Positions 6,577 to 14,120 of a DNA stretch of 14,120 nt are shown piece after piece; within the stretch, counting starts at the first letter, position 1, and each line of letters starts with the position of its first letter. The notes below the pieces were generated by a model. That model searched no databases. It was not told the DNA's origin and saw only the letters and a list, made by a program, of their open reading frames with translations. This DNA is from Actinomycetota bacterium (lineage in GTDB: Bacteria; Actinomycetota; Acidimicrobiia; Acidimicrobiales; JAHWLA01), in contig JAHWLA010000038.1 of assembly GCA_019347595.1 (NCBI GenBank), positions 1-14,120 of the forward strand. The letters run 5' to 3'. Position numbers and translations under genes: made by a program.

Positions 6577-7947
6577 TCAGGGGCCGGCTTTGACCTCGTC
6601 CCACAGGGCGTCGAGGACATCGAGCCCCGCGCCCGCCAGATCGATACCCCGCTCGGCCGCCAGCGCCTCCACGCCCCGGAATCGGTCGCGGAACTTGGCC
6701 GTCGCCCCCCGCAGGGCGGCCTCGGGGTCGATGTCGAGGTGGCGGGCCACGTTGACCACGGCGAAGAGCAGGTCGCCCAGCTCCTCGTCGGACGGCTCGG
6801 CCCGCACCTCGGCCAGCTCCTCGGCCACCTTGGGGTACACGTCGTCCACCGAGGGCCAGTCGAAGCCGACCGACGCCGCCTTGCGCTGCACCTTGTGGGC
6901 GTGGAGCAGCGACGGGAGGTCGCCGGGGATGCCGTCCATCATCGACGAACGCCCCTTCTCCGCCTTCTTGATCTGCTCCCAGTTGGTGACCACGGCGTCC
7001 GCGGTGTCGGCCTCGACGGCCCCGAACACATGCGGGTGGCGGCGCACCAACTTGTCGTGGATGCCTCGCGCCACGTCGGCCAGGTCGAACTCGCCCGCCT
7101 CCGCCCCGAGCGTGGCGTGGAAGAACACCTGGAACAGCACGTCGCCCAGCTCCTCGCACAGGTGCTCCGGGTCGCCCGCCTCGATGGCCTCCAGCGTCTC
7201 GTACGTCTCCTCCAGCAGGTGCCGGGTGAGCGTGCGGTGCGTCTGCTCCCGGTCCCACGGGCACCGCTCCCGCAGCGTGCGGACCAGCTCGGCGAAGCGC
7301 ACCAGCTCGGCGGCCACCGGCGAGGCGAGGGCGGGGACGTACAACGTGGTGAGGTGGTCCGGCTCGAAGGCGCGGTCGAGGTCGCCCCACGCCACCTGGA
7401 AGACCGCCTCGTCGGCGAGTCCCAACCGCTGCAACACCGTGACCGAAGGCCCGTCGTCGACGGCGAGCTTGATGTCGGACAGGACCACGCGCGAGTCGCA
7501 CTGCGACACCACCAACGGCCCCGTCTCCCCCGCCGCCTCCACGGCGAAGCGGTGGCCGTCGACCAGCCGGGCGCTTGCGCCCACGCAGGCGTGCACGAGG
7601 TCGAGGAACGACAGGGCGGGCAGCACGTCGACCTCGACCCGCTCGTCGTCGCACAACAACGCCACCGACCGCTCGGCCACCGCGGGCGAGCCGGGTACCA
7701 GGTACAGGATCTCGCCGTGCTCGGCGGCGGCAGCCACCAGCGTCTCGACGATGGCGGGGTAGACGTCGTCCAGCGAGCGAGCCGACTCGTACAGCGAATC
7801 GAACGACGTGGCCCCCGGCACGGCCACCGGGTGGCGGGTGGTGCGAACGAAGCGGTGCGGGATGCGGTCGACCGCCGCCTGGGTGGCGACGGTGAGCAGG
7901 TCGGGGCCGGCCGGGCCCAGCCCGGCGACCACGACCCGAGGCGTCAC
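6577..7947 (-). CDS. mazG: MazG nucleotide pyrophosphohydrolase fused to a tetrapyrrole-methylase-fold domain (YabN-like)
   Basis: MazG hydrolyses nucleoside triphosphates to monophosphates and PPi, cleaning the nucleotide pool. This 456-residue protein has the two-part YabN arrangement. Residues 1-205 form a tetrapyrrole (SAM-dependent) methylase-like domain, with VVVAGLGPAGPDLLT near the start and VPGSPAVAERSV (84-95); methylation activity is unproven for such fusions. From about 215 come two MazG domains. The first has CPWDREQTH (229-237), EExxE at E246/E247/E250 and ExxD at E266/D269. The second has E376/E377/E380 with E389/D392. All metal-binding acidic residues are present in both. The GTG start at 7947 overlaps the stop of the SurA-like gene (GTGA), making coupled translation likely. 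A palindrome follows 4 nt after the stop. Confidence 0.92.
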   Translation of the reverse strand: MTPRVVVAGLGPAGPDLLTVATQAAVDRIPHRFVRTTRHPVAVPGATSFDSLYESARSLDDVYPAIVETLVAAAAEHGEILYLVPGSPAVAERSVALLCDDERVEVDVLPALSFLDLVHACVGASARLVDGHRFAVEAAGETGPLVVSQCDSRVVLSDIKLAVDDGPSVTVLQRLGLADEAVFQVAWGDLDRAFEPDHLTTLYVPALASPVAAELVRFAELVRTLRERCPWDREQTHRTLTRHLLEETYETLEAIEAGDPEHLCEELGDVLFQVFFHATLGAEAGEFDLADVARGIHDKLVRRHPHVFGAVEADTADAVVTNWEQIKKAEKGRSSMMDGIPGDLPSLLHAHKVQRKAASVGFDWPSVDDVYPKVAEELAEVRAEPSDEELGDLLFAVVNVARHLDIDPEAALRGATAKFRDRFRGVEALAAERGIDLAGAGLDVLDALWDEVKAGP

Positions 7948-9017
7948 TGGAGCGGGGCGCCGTCCTCGGGCGCGGTCGTCGTCTCGGTCACCGGCACCTC
8001 GGGGGGCACGACCCGCGGCTGCGGCTGGTCGCGATCGAACCGGCCGTAGCGCGGGTTGACCTCGATCTCGGCTTCCGCGATGGCCTCCTGGAGGAACGTG
8101 GTCAGCGCGTCGCCCGCCTGCTGCTGGAGGAACGAGCGGATCTGGTCGGCCACCTCCTCCAACGGCTGCGTCTCGGTGCGCTGCACCTGGATGACATAGA
8201 ACCCGCGGTCCGTGCGGATGGGGCCGACTACCTGCCCGGGCTCGGCGGCCTCCACCGCGGCCTGGGCCTCGGGCGGGAAGGCGTTGTTCGGCACGCAACC
8301 GAGGTCTCCGCCCTGGGCCGCGGTGGTGGCGTCCTTCGACTCGGCGCGGGCGATGGCAGCGAAGTCCTCCCCGGCGTCGATGCGGCGCTTGATGGCCTCG
8401 GCCGCGGCCCGGGCGGCCGCCTCCTGGTCGGCGGGCGGCGGCCCGTCGCCCGAGAACCCGCCGGTCAGGATCTGGCGGGCGCAGTACTGCAGGAAGAACT
8501 GCGGGTTCTCCCGGTAGAACTCCTGCACCTGCTGGTCGGTGATCTCGGTCTGGAGGTTCTCTTGGAGGACCTCGACCTCGGCGGTGCTGTAGGCGATCTC
8601 GTCGAGGAAGTCGTCGGGGAAGTCGGCGAAGACGGTGGCGTTCTCTCCCTCGCTGAACGACTCGCGCGCCCGCTGCACGGCCTCGTCGGCCACGCGGAGG
8701 CCGCGCTCGACGACCTCCTGGTGCACCAACTCGAAGTAGATGCGCCGGGTGAGCGTCTCGGCCACGAACCCAGATCCGAAGGTGTCCTCCCCGGCGCCGA
8801 GCACGCTCATGCCGCGGCTCTCGGCCTGGGCGGTGACGGCTTCGAGGTATCCCTGGTTGCCCTTGACGGCCTCGAGCTCGCGGTTCAGCTTGTCGACACT
8901 GATGCGCTTGCCGTTGACCTTGGCGGCGTAGGGCTGGATGTCGCCGCAAGCGGCGCCGGCCACAAGGGCAAGCACGGCCGCGGTGAAGAGGGCGAGCGTT
9001 CGTCTCACGGTGCTCAC
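7944..9017 (-). CDS. SurA-like PpiC/parvulin-domain lipoprotein
   Basis: This 357-residue extracytoplasmic foldase or chaperone candidate has a basic N-terminus, a hydrophobic segment (about 7-20) and GAAC with C24 as a likely lipidated cysteine (weak lipobox). A helical SurA-N-like region runs from about 30 to 175. The parvulin domain spans about 175-280: QILTGGF (182-188), GEDFAAIARAESKD (216-229), AAQGGDLG (233-240), and PGQVVGPIRTDRGFYVIQV (260-278). The two His residues typical of active parvulins appear replaced by Q182 (RQIL for RHIL) and Y274 (GFYVI for GYHII), so isomerase activity is doubtful and a pure chaperone role is possible. The tail is Pro/Thr/Glu-rich. Both ends overlap neighbours by GTGA, mfd upstream and mazG downstream; the mfd-surA-mazG order is also known in other Actinobacteria. 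Confidence 0.88.
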   Translation of the reverse strand: MSTVRRTLALFTAAVLALVAGAACGDIQPYAAKVNGKRISVDKLNRELEAVKGNQGYLEAVTAQAESRGMSVLGAGEDTFGSGFVAETLTRRIYFELVHQEVVERGLRVADEAVQRARESFSEGENATVFADFPDDFLDEIAYSTAEVEVLQENLQTEITDQQVQEFYRENPQFFLQYCARQILTGGFSGDGPPPADQEAAARAAAEAIKRRIDAGEDFAAIARAESKDATTAAQGGDLGCVPNNAFPPEAQAAVEAAEPGQVVGPIRTDRGFYVIQVQRTETQPLEEVADQIRSFLQQQAGDALTTFLQEAIAEAEIEVNPRYGRFDRDQPQPRVVPPEVPVTETTTAPEDGAPLQ

Positions 9018-12000
9018 GATGCTACCGACGGGACCTCGGCAGGCACGATTTCGCCCAGGAAGGCGAGGAGGGCCTCGGCGGCGTCGGCGCCTCGCGGCAG
9101 CGGGAGGACGATCTGACCGAGGTCCTCCTTGTAGACGGCCTTGGGAAACCGACGTTGGAGCCGGATCGTCTGGCTCGTCTTGAGGTGGAGCGGAGAGATG
9201 CGGGCCACGTCACGGGCGACGGCGATCTCGCGCACGCCGATGCGGGCGCACTCCGCCCGCAGCCGGCCCACGGTGAGCAGCGCCTCGGCGGGCGGCGGCG
9301 GCGGGCCGTAGCGATCGAGCCACTCGGTGCGGATGTCGTCGACCTCGGCCTCGGTGGTGACCGTGGCGAGGCGGCGGTAGGCCTCCAGCCGCAGGTCCTC
9401 ACGCGACAGGTAGTCCTTGGGAAGGTGGGCGTCGACGGGGAGGTCGAGCTTGATCTCGGCCGGCTGGCGCGGCTCCTCGCCCTTCAGTTCGGCCACCGCC
9501 TCGCTCACCATCTGGACGTACAGGTCGTAGCCGACGGCAGCGATGTGGCCCGACTGGTCGCCGCCGAGGAGGTTGCCCGCGCCTCGGATCTCCAGATCGC
9601 GCATGGCGATTTTGAACCCCGACCCCAGCTCGGTGTGCTCGCCGATGGTCTTCAACCGCTCGTAGGCCTCCTCGGTCAGCGACCGGTCGGGCGGGAAGAA
9701 GAGGTAGGCGTAGGCCCGCATGCCCGCGCGGCCGACCCGCCCTCGCAACTGGTGGAGCTGCCCGAGCCCGAGCAGGTCGGCCCGGTCGGCGATGAGGGTG
9801 TTGACCGTCGGCATGTCGATGCCCGACTCGATGATCGTGGTGCAGACGAGGACGTCGTACTGGCCCTCCCAGAAGTCGAGCACCACCTTCTCCAAGGTGC
9901 CCTCGTCCATCTGGCCGTGGGCGACCGCGATGCGCGCCTCGGGGACGAGTTGTTTCAGGTCGTGGGCCACGTGCTCGATGTCCATGACCCGGTTGTGCAC
10001 GAAGAAGACCTGCCCCTCGCGCAGCAGCTCGCGCCGGATGGCTTCGGCGGCGGCGCGCTCGTCGTACTCGCCGACGTAGGTGAGGATGGGCTGCCGGTCG
10101 GCGGGCGGCGTGTTGAGCAGCGTGAGGTCCCGGATGCCGGTCAGGCTCATCTCCAGCGTCCGGGGGATCGGCGTGGCCGTAAGGGTGAGCACGTCGACGT
10201 TGGTGCGCAGCTTCTTGATGGCCTCCTTGTGGGTGACCCCGAAGCGCTGCTCCTCGTCGACCACCAGCAGGCCGAGGTCCTTGAAGGCGATGTCGCCGCT
10301 GAGGAGGCGGTGGGTGCCGATCACCACGTCGACGCTGCCGTCCTCGAGGCCGTCCGTCACCTTCTTGGCCTGGGCGTTGGTGAGGAAGCGGGACAGCACC
10401 TCGACGCGCACCGGGTAGCCGGCGAAGCGGTCGGAGAAGGTGGAAAAGTGCTGCTGGGCCAGCAGCGTGGTGGGGACGAGGACGGCGGCCTGCTTGCCGT
10501 CCTGCACCGCCTTGAACACGGCCCGCAGCGCCACCTCCGTCTTCCCGAAGCCGACGTCGCCGCACACCAGGCGGTCCATGGGGACGGGCTCCTCCATGTC
10601 ACCCTTGACCTCCTCGATGGCCTTGAGCTGGTCGGGCGTCTCCTGGTACGGGAACGACTCCTCCAGCTCGCGCTGCCACGGGGTGTCCGAGCCGAACGGG
10701 TGGCCGGGGCTGGTGACGCGCCGGCGGTAGAGGACGACGAGCTCCTGGGCGATCTCCCGCACCGCGCTGCGAACGCGAGCTTTGGTCTTGCCCCAGTCGG
10801 TGCCTCCGAGCTTGTGCAGCGTGGGGGTCTCGCCACCGGTGTAGGGGCGTACCGCGTCGATTTGGTCGGAGGGGACGTAGAGCTTGTCGCCGCCTCGGTA
10901 CTCCAGCAGGAGGTAGTCGCGCTCGGCGCCGCCGATGGCCCGCTTCACCATGCCGCCGTACCTGGCGACGCCGTGCTGATGGTGGACGACGTAGTCGCCG
11001 GGCTTGAGGTCGTCGAAGAACCCCTCCGTGGCGCGCTTGCGGGGGCGGGCGCGCCGGTGGGCGCGGCGGCGGCCCGTGACGTCGCTCTCGGCCAGCACGG
11101 CGAGCTTGACGGAGGGGAGGATGAAGCCGCGCTCGAGCGGCTGCACCACGATGTCGAGCCCGCTGAGCCCCTCCTCCTTGAGCACACCTTCGAGGCGGGT
11201 GGCGCTGCCGGTGCCTTCGGCGGCGACGACCACTCGGTAGCCGTCGGTCTGGAGTTGGCGCAGTTGCGCCGCCAGCTTGGCGCTGTCGCCCACCACGGGG
11301 TCCCAGCCCATGGCCTGGACGGTGGCGGTGCCCGGCCCCTCGGGGGCCGTGGTGAGCGACCAGGCCGGGGCCTTGGTGTGCGCCAGCAGGCGGTCGAACG
11401 GAAGGTGCAGTTGCGGGAACGACTTGCCCTCGGCGGCGGCGCCCCAGGTCTGGGCCAGGGTGCCCGCCAGGCTGGCTTCCTCGTCGAGCAGCTCGGCAGC
11501 GCGGTCGCGCATGCGGCGGGGCTCGACGAGGAGGACGAGGGCGTCGGCGCCGATGAGGTCGGAGAGGAGGTGCTCGCCCTCGGTGAGCCACGGCAGCCAC
11601 GACTCCATGCCGTCGAACACCAGGCCCTCGGCCAGCCGCTCCCACTGGTCGCGGCCCCACGGCTCCTCGCCGACGAGGCGGGCGGCCCGCTCGCGCACCT
11701 CGGCGGTGGGCAGCAGCTCGCGGCAACCGAACAGCTCGACGCACTCGACGTCGACCGTGCTGCGCTGGTCGGCGACGGCGAACTCGGTGAGGCGGTCGAC
11801 CTCGTCGCCCCACAGATCGACGCGGTAGGGCACGTCGGCCGTCGACGGGAAGACGTCGACGATGCTGCCCCGCACGGCCACCTCGCCCCGGTGCTCGACC
11901 TGGTACTCGCGGCGATAGCCCGCGGCGACCAGCCGTTCGACCAGCTCCACGGGGTCGAGGCGGTCACCCGGCTTCACGGTGACAGGCACGGCGTCCTCGA

Positions 12001-12394
12001 CATGCGGGCCGAGGCGCTGGACGAGCGCCTTGACCGGAGACACGAGGACGCGAGGCATGCGCTCAGGGTTCCGGAGGCGCCACATCGCCCGCAGGCGTCG
12101 GCCCATGGTCTCGACGCTCGGGCTCACTCGCTCGAACGGCAGCGTCTCCCAGGCGGGGAAGACGTCGACGGCGTCGTCGCCCAGGAAAGCGCGCAGATCG
12201 TGGGCGATGCGCTCGGCGTCGGTGGCCGAGGGGGTGGCGACGACGAGAGGGTGGCGGCCCGACAGATGGGCGAGCCCGGCGATGACGAAGGGGCGGGCGG
12301 GCTCGGGGACGGCGAGCAGCGCGCTGGACGCGCCGGCCAGAGCGGCGACGGCGTCGTCGTTGCGAAGCAGCGGAGGCAGGGAGCGCAAGCTCAC
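9014..12394 (-). CDS. mfd: Transcription-repair coupling factor Mfd
   Basis: Mfd removes RNA polymerase stalled at DNA lesions and recruits UvrA. The 1126 residues cover the full family length. The UvrB-like N-terminal module occupies about 10-350 (PAWETLPFERVSP, 80-93). A basic linker lies at 441-455. The RNA polymerase interaction domain follows (about 460-555, PGDYVVHHQHGVARYGG). The SF2 translocase comes next, with Walker A GDVGFGKTE (612-620), Walker B DEEQRFG (713-719), TATPIPRT (739-746) and QLRGRVGR (882-889), then the relay region ending with RGAGNLLGGDQSGHI (937-951). The C-terminal TRCF domain is about 985-1100. GTG 12394 has AGGA 9 nt upstream, and a possible -10 TAGGAT (12407-12402) lies 7 nt before it, so leaderless initiation is possible. 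It is the first gene of the mfd-surA-mazG unit. Confidence 0.97.
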   Translation of the reverse strand: MSLRSLPPLLRNDDAVAALAGASSALLAVPEPARPFVIAGLAHLSGRHPLVVATPSATDAERIAHDLRAFLGDDAVDVFPAWETLPFERVSPSVETMGRRLRAMWRLRNPERMPRVLVSPVKALVQRLGPHVEDAVPVTVKPGDRLDPVELVERLVAAGYRREYQVEHRGEVAVRGSIVDVFPSTADVPYRVDLWGDEVDRLTEFAVADQRSTVDVECVELFGCRELLPTAEVRERAARLVGEEPWGRDQWERLAEGLVFDGMESWLPWLTEGEHLLSDLIGADALVLLVEPRRMRDRAAELLDEEASLAGTLAQTWGAAAEGKSFPQLHLPFDRLLAHTKAPAWSLTTAPEGPGTATVQAMGWDPVVGDSAKLAAQLRQLQTDGYRVVVAAEGTGSATRLEGVLKEEGLSGLDIVVQPLERGFILPSVKLAVLAESDVTGRRRAHRRARPRKRATEGFFDDLKPGDYVVHHQHGVARYGGMVKRAIGGAERDYLLLEYRGGDKLYVPSDQIDAVRPYTGGETPTLHKLGGTDWGKTKARVRSAVREIAQELVVLYRRRVTSPGHPFGSDTPWQRELEESFPYQETPDQLKAIEEVKGDMEEPVPMDRLVCGDVGFGKTEVALRAVFKAVQDGKQAAVLVPTTLLAQQHFSTFSDRFAGYPVRVEVLSRFLTNAQAKKVTDGLEDGSVDVVIGTHRLLSGDIAFKDLGLLVVDEEQRFGVTHKEAIKKLRTNVDVLTLTATPIPRTLEMSLTGIRDLTLLNTPPADRQPILTYVGEYDERAAAEAIRRELLREGQVFFVHNRVMDIEHVAHDLKQLVPEARIAVAHGQMDEGTLEKVVLDFWEGQYDVLVCTTIIESGIDMPTVNTLIADRADLLGLGQLHQLRGRVGRAGMRAYAYLFFPPDRSLTEEAYERLKTIGEHTELGSGFKIAMRDLEIRGAGNLLGGDQSGHIAAVGYDLYVQMVSEAVAELKGEEPRQPAEIKLDLPVDAHLPKDYLSREDLRLEAYRRLATVTTEAEVDDIRTEWLDRYGPPPPPAEALLTVGRLRAECARIGVREIAVARDVARISPLHLKTSQTIRLQRRFPKAVYKEDLGQIVLPLPRGADAAEALLAFLGEIVPAEVPSVAS

Positions 12395-12415
12395 CTACCC
12401 GATCCTACCGCCGCA

Positions 12416-12461
12416 AAGTGTGCGGTTTTTCGTTGCAGGGCAACAAAAACGCCGCACACTT
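12416..12461. repeat. First hairpin of a pair in the mfd/MMPL divergent gap
   Basis: AAGTGTGCGG (12416-12425) pairs with CCGCACACTT (12452-12461). Inside, TTTTT (12426-12430) pairs with AAAAA (12445-12449) and GTTGC (12432-12436) with GCAAC (12440-12444), around an AGG loop. This gives about 20 bp with small bulges (12431 and 12450-12451). It lies over the -35 region of a putative mfd promoter, between divergent genes, where a terminator of a neighbouring gene is not expected. Confidence 0.6.
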
Positions 12462-12474
12462 CAGCTCGGAGATC

Positions 12475-12531
12475 ACGCGAAGTGTGCGGAGTTGGGGCCG
12501 CGGGAGCGGCCCAACTCCGCACACTTCGCGT
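12475..12531. repeat. Second, longer hairpin of the pair, with GNRA-type loop
   Basis: The left arm (12475-12501) pairs with the right arm (12506-12531) over 26 bp with a single bulged G and a GGGA loop (12502-12505), which fits the GNRA tetraloop pattern. Both arms include the same 10-mer as the hairpin before it (AAGTGTGCGG at 12480-12489, complement at 12517-12526), extended by AGTTGG. The mfd and MMPL genes face away from it, so it does not look like a terminator for either. Confidence 0.65.
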
Positions 12532-12573
12532 TGTGACGGATGACCAGTGGCGGGGAGCGGGTCCGGGGCGGTT

Positions 12574-12592
12574 GACTTAACGTCGTTAAGTC
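12574..12592. promoter_or_regulatory. Operator-like palindrome upstream of the MMPL gene
   Basis: GACTTAACGTCGTTAAGTC is a perfect 9-1-9 palindrome, AT-richer than its surroundings, ending 21 nt before the GTG start of the transporter. It contains TAACGT (12578-12583), which fits an actinobacterial TAnnnT -10. Symmetric sites of this size and position are typical of TetR-family repressors, which often control MMPL/RND pumps. The regulator is not in the window, so this assignment is inference. Confidence 0.55.
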
Positions 12593-12602
12593 GATCTCGT
12601 GG

Positions 12603-12607
12603 GGAGG
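12603..12607 (+). promoter_or_regulatory. Shine-Dalgarno site of the MMPL gene
   Basis: GGAGG lies 6 nt before GTG 12614 and favours this start over the in-frame ATG at 12626, which would be 18 nt away. Confidence 0.7.
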
Positions 12608-12613
12608 GTCCGC

Positions 12614-14120
12614 GTGCTGGAACGGATGGCTGCAGCAGTGGTACGTCGACGGGTGCTCGTGCTCGTCGCCACCGTCTTCTTCCTCGTCTTCTCCGGTGCC
12701 GTCGGCGGCGGCGTGGCCGCCCACCTCAGCAACGGCGGCTTCGACGACCCGGCCTCGGAGTCGTTCCGGGCCGACAAGGTCCTCGAACAGCGCTTCCAGG
12801 GCGGCCAGCCCAACCTGGTCCTGCTGGTCACCGCCCGCCACGGCACGGTGGACGACCCCGCCGTCGTCGCCGACGGCACCGCGCTGACCCAGCGCCTGTC
12901 CGCCGAGGGGGTGATCGCCGGCGCCGCGTCGTACTGGACGCTCGGCATGGCGCCGCCGCTCAAGAGCAAGGACGGCACCCAGGCCCTCGTCCTCGCCCGC
13001 GTGAAGGGCACGCAGGACGAGGTGAACAAGGTGATGGAAGAGCTCGGCCCGCACTACCGCACCGAGACGCCCCACATGACGGTGCGCGTGGGCGGGTTCG
13101 CCCAGGTGTTCCGCGAGGTGGGCGAGACCATCGAGTCCGACCTGGCTCGGGCCGAGGCCGTCGCCATCCCCATCACCCTGCTGCTGCTCATCGTGGTGTT
13201 CGGCAGCGTGGTGGCCGCCTCGCTCCCGCTCGCCATCGGGGCGCTCGCGGTGATCGGCACCTTCCTCGTGCTGCGCGTCCTGACGACGATGACCGAGGTC
13301 TCCATCTTCTCGCTCAACCTCACCACGGCCATGGGCCTCGGCCTCGCCATCGACTACGCCCTGTTCGTGGTGTCCCGCTACCGCGAGGAGCTGCGGGCGG
13401 GCCGCGACCCGCACGAGGCGGTGATCCGCACGACGGCGACGGCGGGCCGCACCGTCGTGTTCAGCGCGGTGACGGTGGCCGCCTCCCTGGCCGCCCTGCT
13501 GGTGTTCCCGCTCGCCTTCCTGCGCTCGTTCGCCTACGCGGGCATCGCCGTGGTGGCCTTGGCCGCCGTCGGCGCCGTCGTCGTGCTGCCCGCCCTGCTG
13601 GCCGTGCTCGGCCATCGGGTCGACAAGCTTCAACTGTTCAAGCGTCATCCCAAGGATGTGGGCGAGGGCTTCTGGCACCGGGCCGCCATCACCGTCATGC
13701 GCCGACCGCTGCCGATCGCCACCGTGGTGATCGTCGTCCTCCTCGCCCTCGGCGCGCCGTTCCTCGGCGTGACGTTCGGCCTCCCCGACGACCGCGTGCT
13801 CAACGCCGACGCACCGAGCCGGGTCGTGCACGACGAGCTCCGCCGCAACTTCGCCTCGAACGAAGCGGGCGCGGTCGCAGTCGTCGCCACCGGCATCGGC
13901 AACGTCGATGCCCGCAGCGGCGACATCGAGAGCTACTCGTCGGCGCTGTCGAAGCTGTCGGGCGTGGCCCGCGTCGACGCCATCACCGGCACCTACGTGC
14001 AGGGGCAACGGGTGCTGCCGCCCACACCGGCCTCGGCGCGGTTCCGCTCCGACGACGCCACCTTCGTGTCGGTAGTCCCTGCCATCGAGCCGCTGTCGGC
14101 GGAGGGCGAGCGGCTGGTCG
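12614..14120 (+). CDS. MMPL/RND superfamily transporter (3' partial)
   Basis: The first 502 codons of a large membrane transporter are present; the frame is still open at the window edge. The MMPL family exports lipids or hydrophobic compounds using the proton gradient; the substrate here is unknown. The protein starts VLERMAAAVVRRRVLVLVAT. TM1 spans about 14-36, followed by an extracytoplasmic porter domain (about 37-170). A cluster of helices from about 180 to 335 includes the hallmark GLAIDYALFVVSRYREE, with D247-Y248 at the position of the proton-relay Asp/Tyr pair. A further helix (about 370-391) begins the second half, and a second porter domain follows (from about 392), beginning with LPDDRVLNADAPS. 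GTG 12614 was chosen for its Shine-Dalgarno site. The divergent mfd gene and an operator-like palindrome lie upstream, suggesting repressor control. Confidence 0.92.
   Translation, partial: MLERMAAAVVRRRVLVLVATVFFLVFSGAVGGGVAAHLSNGGFDDPASESFRADKVLEQRFQGGQPNLVLLVTARHGTVDDPAVVADGTALTQRLSAEGVIAGAASYWTLGMAPPLKSKDGTQALVLARVKGTQDEVNKVMEELGPHYRTETPHMTVRVGGFAQVFREVGETIESDLARAEAVAIPITLLLLIVVFGSVVAASLPLAIGALAVIGTFLVLRVLTTMTEVSIFSLNLTTAMGLGLAIDYALFVVSRYREELRAGRDPHEAVIRTTATAGRTVVFSAVTVAASLAALLVFPLAFLRSFAYAGIAVVALAAVGAVVVLPALLAVLGHRVDKLQLFKRHPKDVGEGFWHRAAITVMRRPLPIATVVIVVLLALGAPFLGVTFGLPDDRVLNADAPSRVVHDELRRNFASNEAGAVAVVATGIGNVDARSGDIESYSSALSKLSGVARVDAITGTYVQGQRVLPPTPASARFRSDDATFVSVVPAIEPLSAEGERLV

Noticed and set aside
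12416..12531. A CRISPR array in the AAGTGTGCGG repeats
   Set aside because: There are only two inverted pairs forming hairpins, with no regular direct repeats and spacers and no cas genes.
9155..12580. A plus-strand open frame of 1141 codons opposite mfd
   Set aside because: It is antisense to a complete, motif-rich Mfd. Long open antisense frames are usual at this GC content, and its translation is low-complexity with no recognisable domain.
12473..14008. A minus-strand open frame of 511 codons opposite the MMPL gene
   Set aside because: The translation is rich in Gly, His, Asp and Glu without domain motifs, and the other strand encodes clear MMPL signatures.

Overview
The window is GC-rich and densely coded, with frequent GTG starts and 4-base stop/start overlaps. 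It looks like chromosomal DNA of a high-GC actinobacterium, possibly an Acidimicrobiia-type lineage (lineage is inference). The core block mfd - surA-like - mazG - eno - ftsB/divIC is the conserved order known from Actinobacteria such as Mycobacterium and Streptomyces. I see no rRNA, tRNA, CRISPR array, transposase, integrase or phage gene.

Layout. (1) 3-802, plus strand: the end of a DUF2752 membrane protein and an RDD-family membrane protein, probably one transcript. (2) 869-3130, minus strand: a lone molybdopterin-binding large subunit of the xanthine dehydrogenase / CO dehydrogenase family. Its AYRGAGR active-site loop is not that of form I CO dehydrogenase, and no medium or small subunit gene is beside it. 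(3) 3300-4753, plus strand: a secreted, C-terminally anchored DUF2330 protein whose stop overlaps the start of a small type-1 copper (cupredoxin) lipoprotein. (4) 4821-12394, minus strand: mfd, a SurA-like lipoprotein, a methylase-fold/MazG fusion, then after a hairpin-containing gap eno and ftsB/divIC. Within mfd-surA-mazG and within eno-ftsB each junction is a GTGA overlap, which suggests translational coupling. (5) 12614 to the edge, plus strand: an MMPL/RND transporter, cut by the window end, with a 19-bp operator-like palindrome just upstream.

Functionally the minus-strand block combines transcription-coupled repair (Mfd), extracytoplasmic folding (SurA-like), nucleotide-pool cleaning (MazG), glycolysis (enolase) and cell division (FtsB/DivIC). 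The left half is mainly envelope proteins plus an orphan molybdoenzyme subunit.

The most unusual feature is non-coding. All five gaps longer than 60 bp contain a strong inverted repeat. Three of these palindromes sit 4-12 nt after stop codons and share related outer ends (TTCTGG / CCAGAA). The mfd/MMPL divergent gap instead has two successive hairpins built from the same 10-mer, where a terminator is not expected. I do not see a convincing new multi-gene system; the palindromes are the best lead. No gap exceeds 300 bases.
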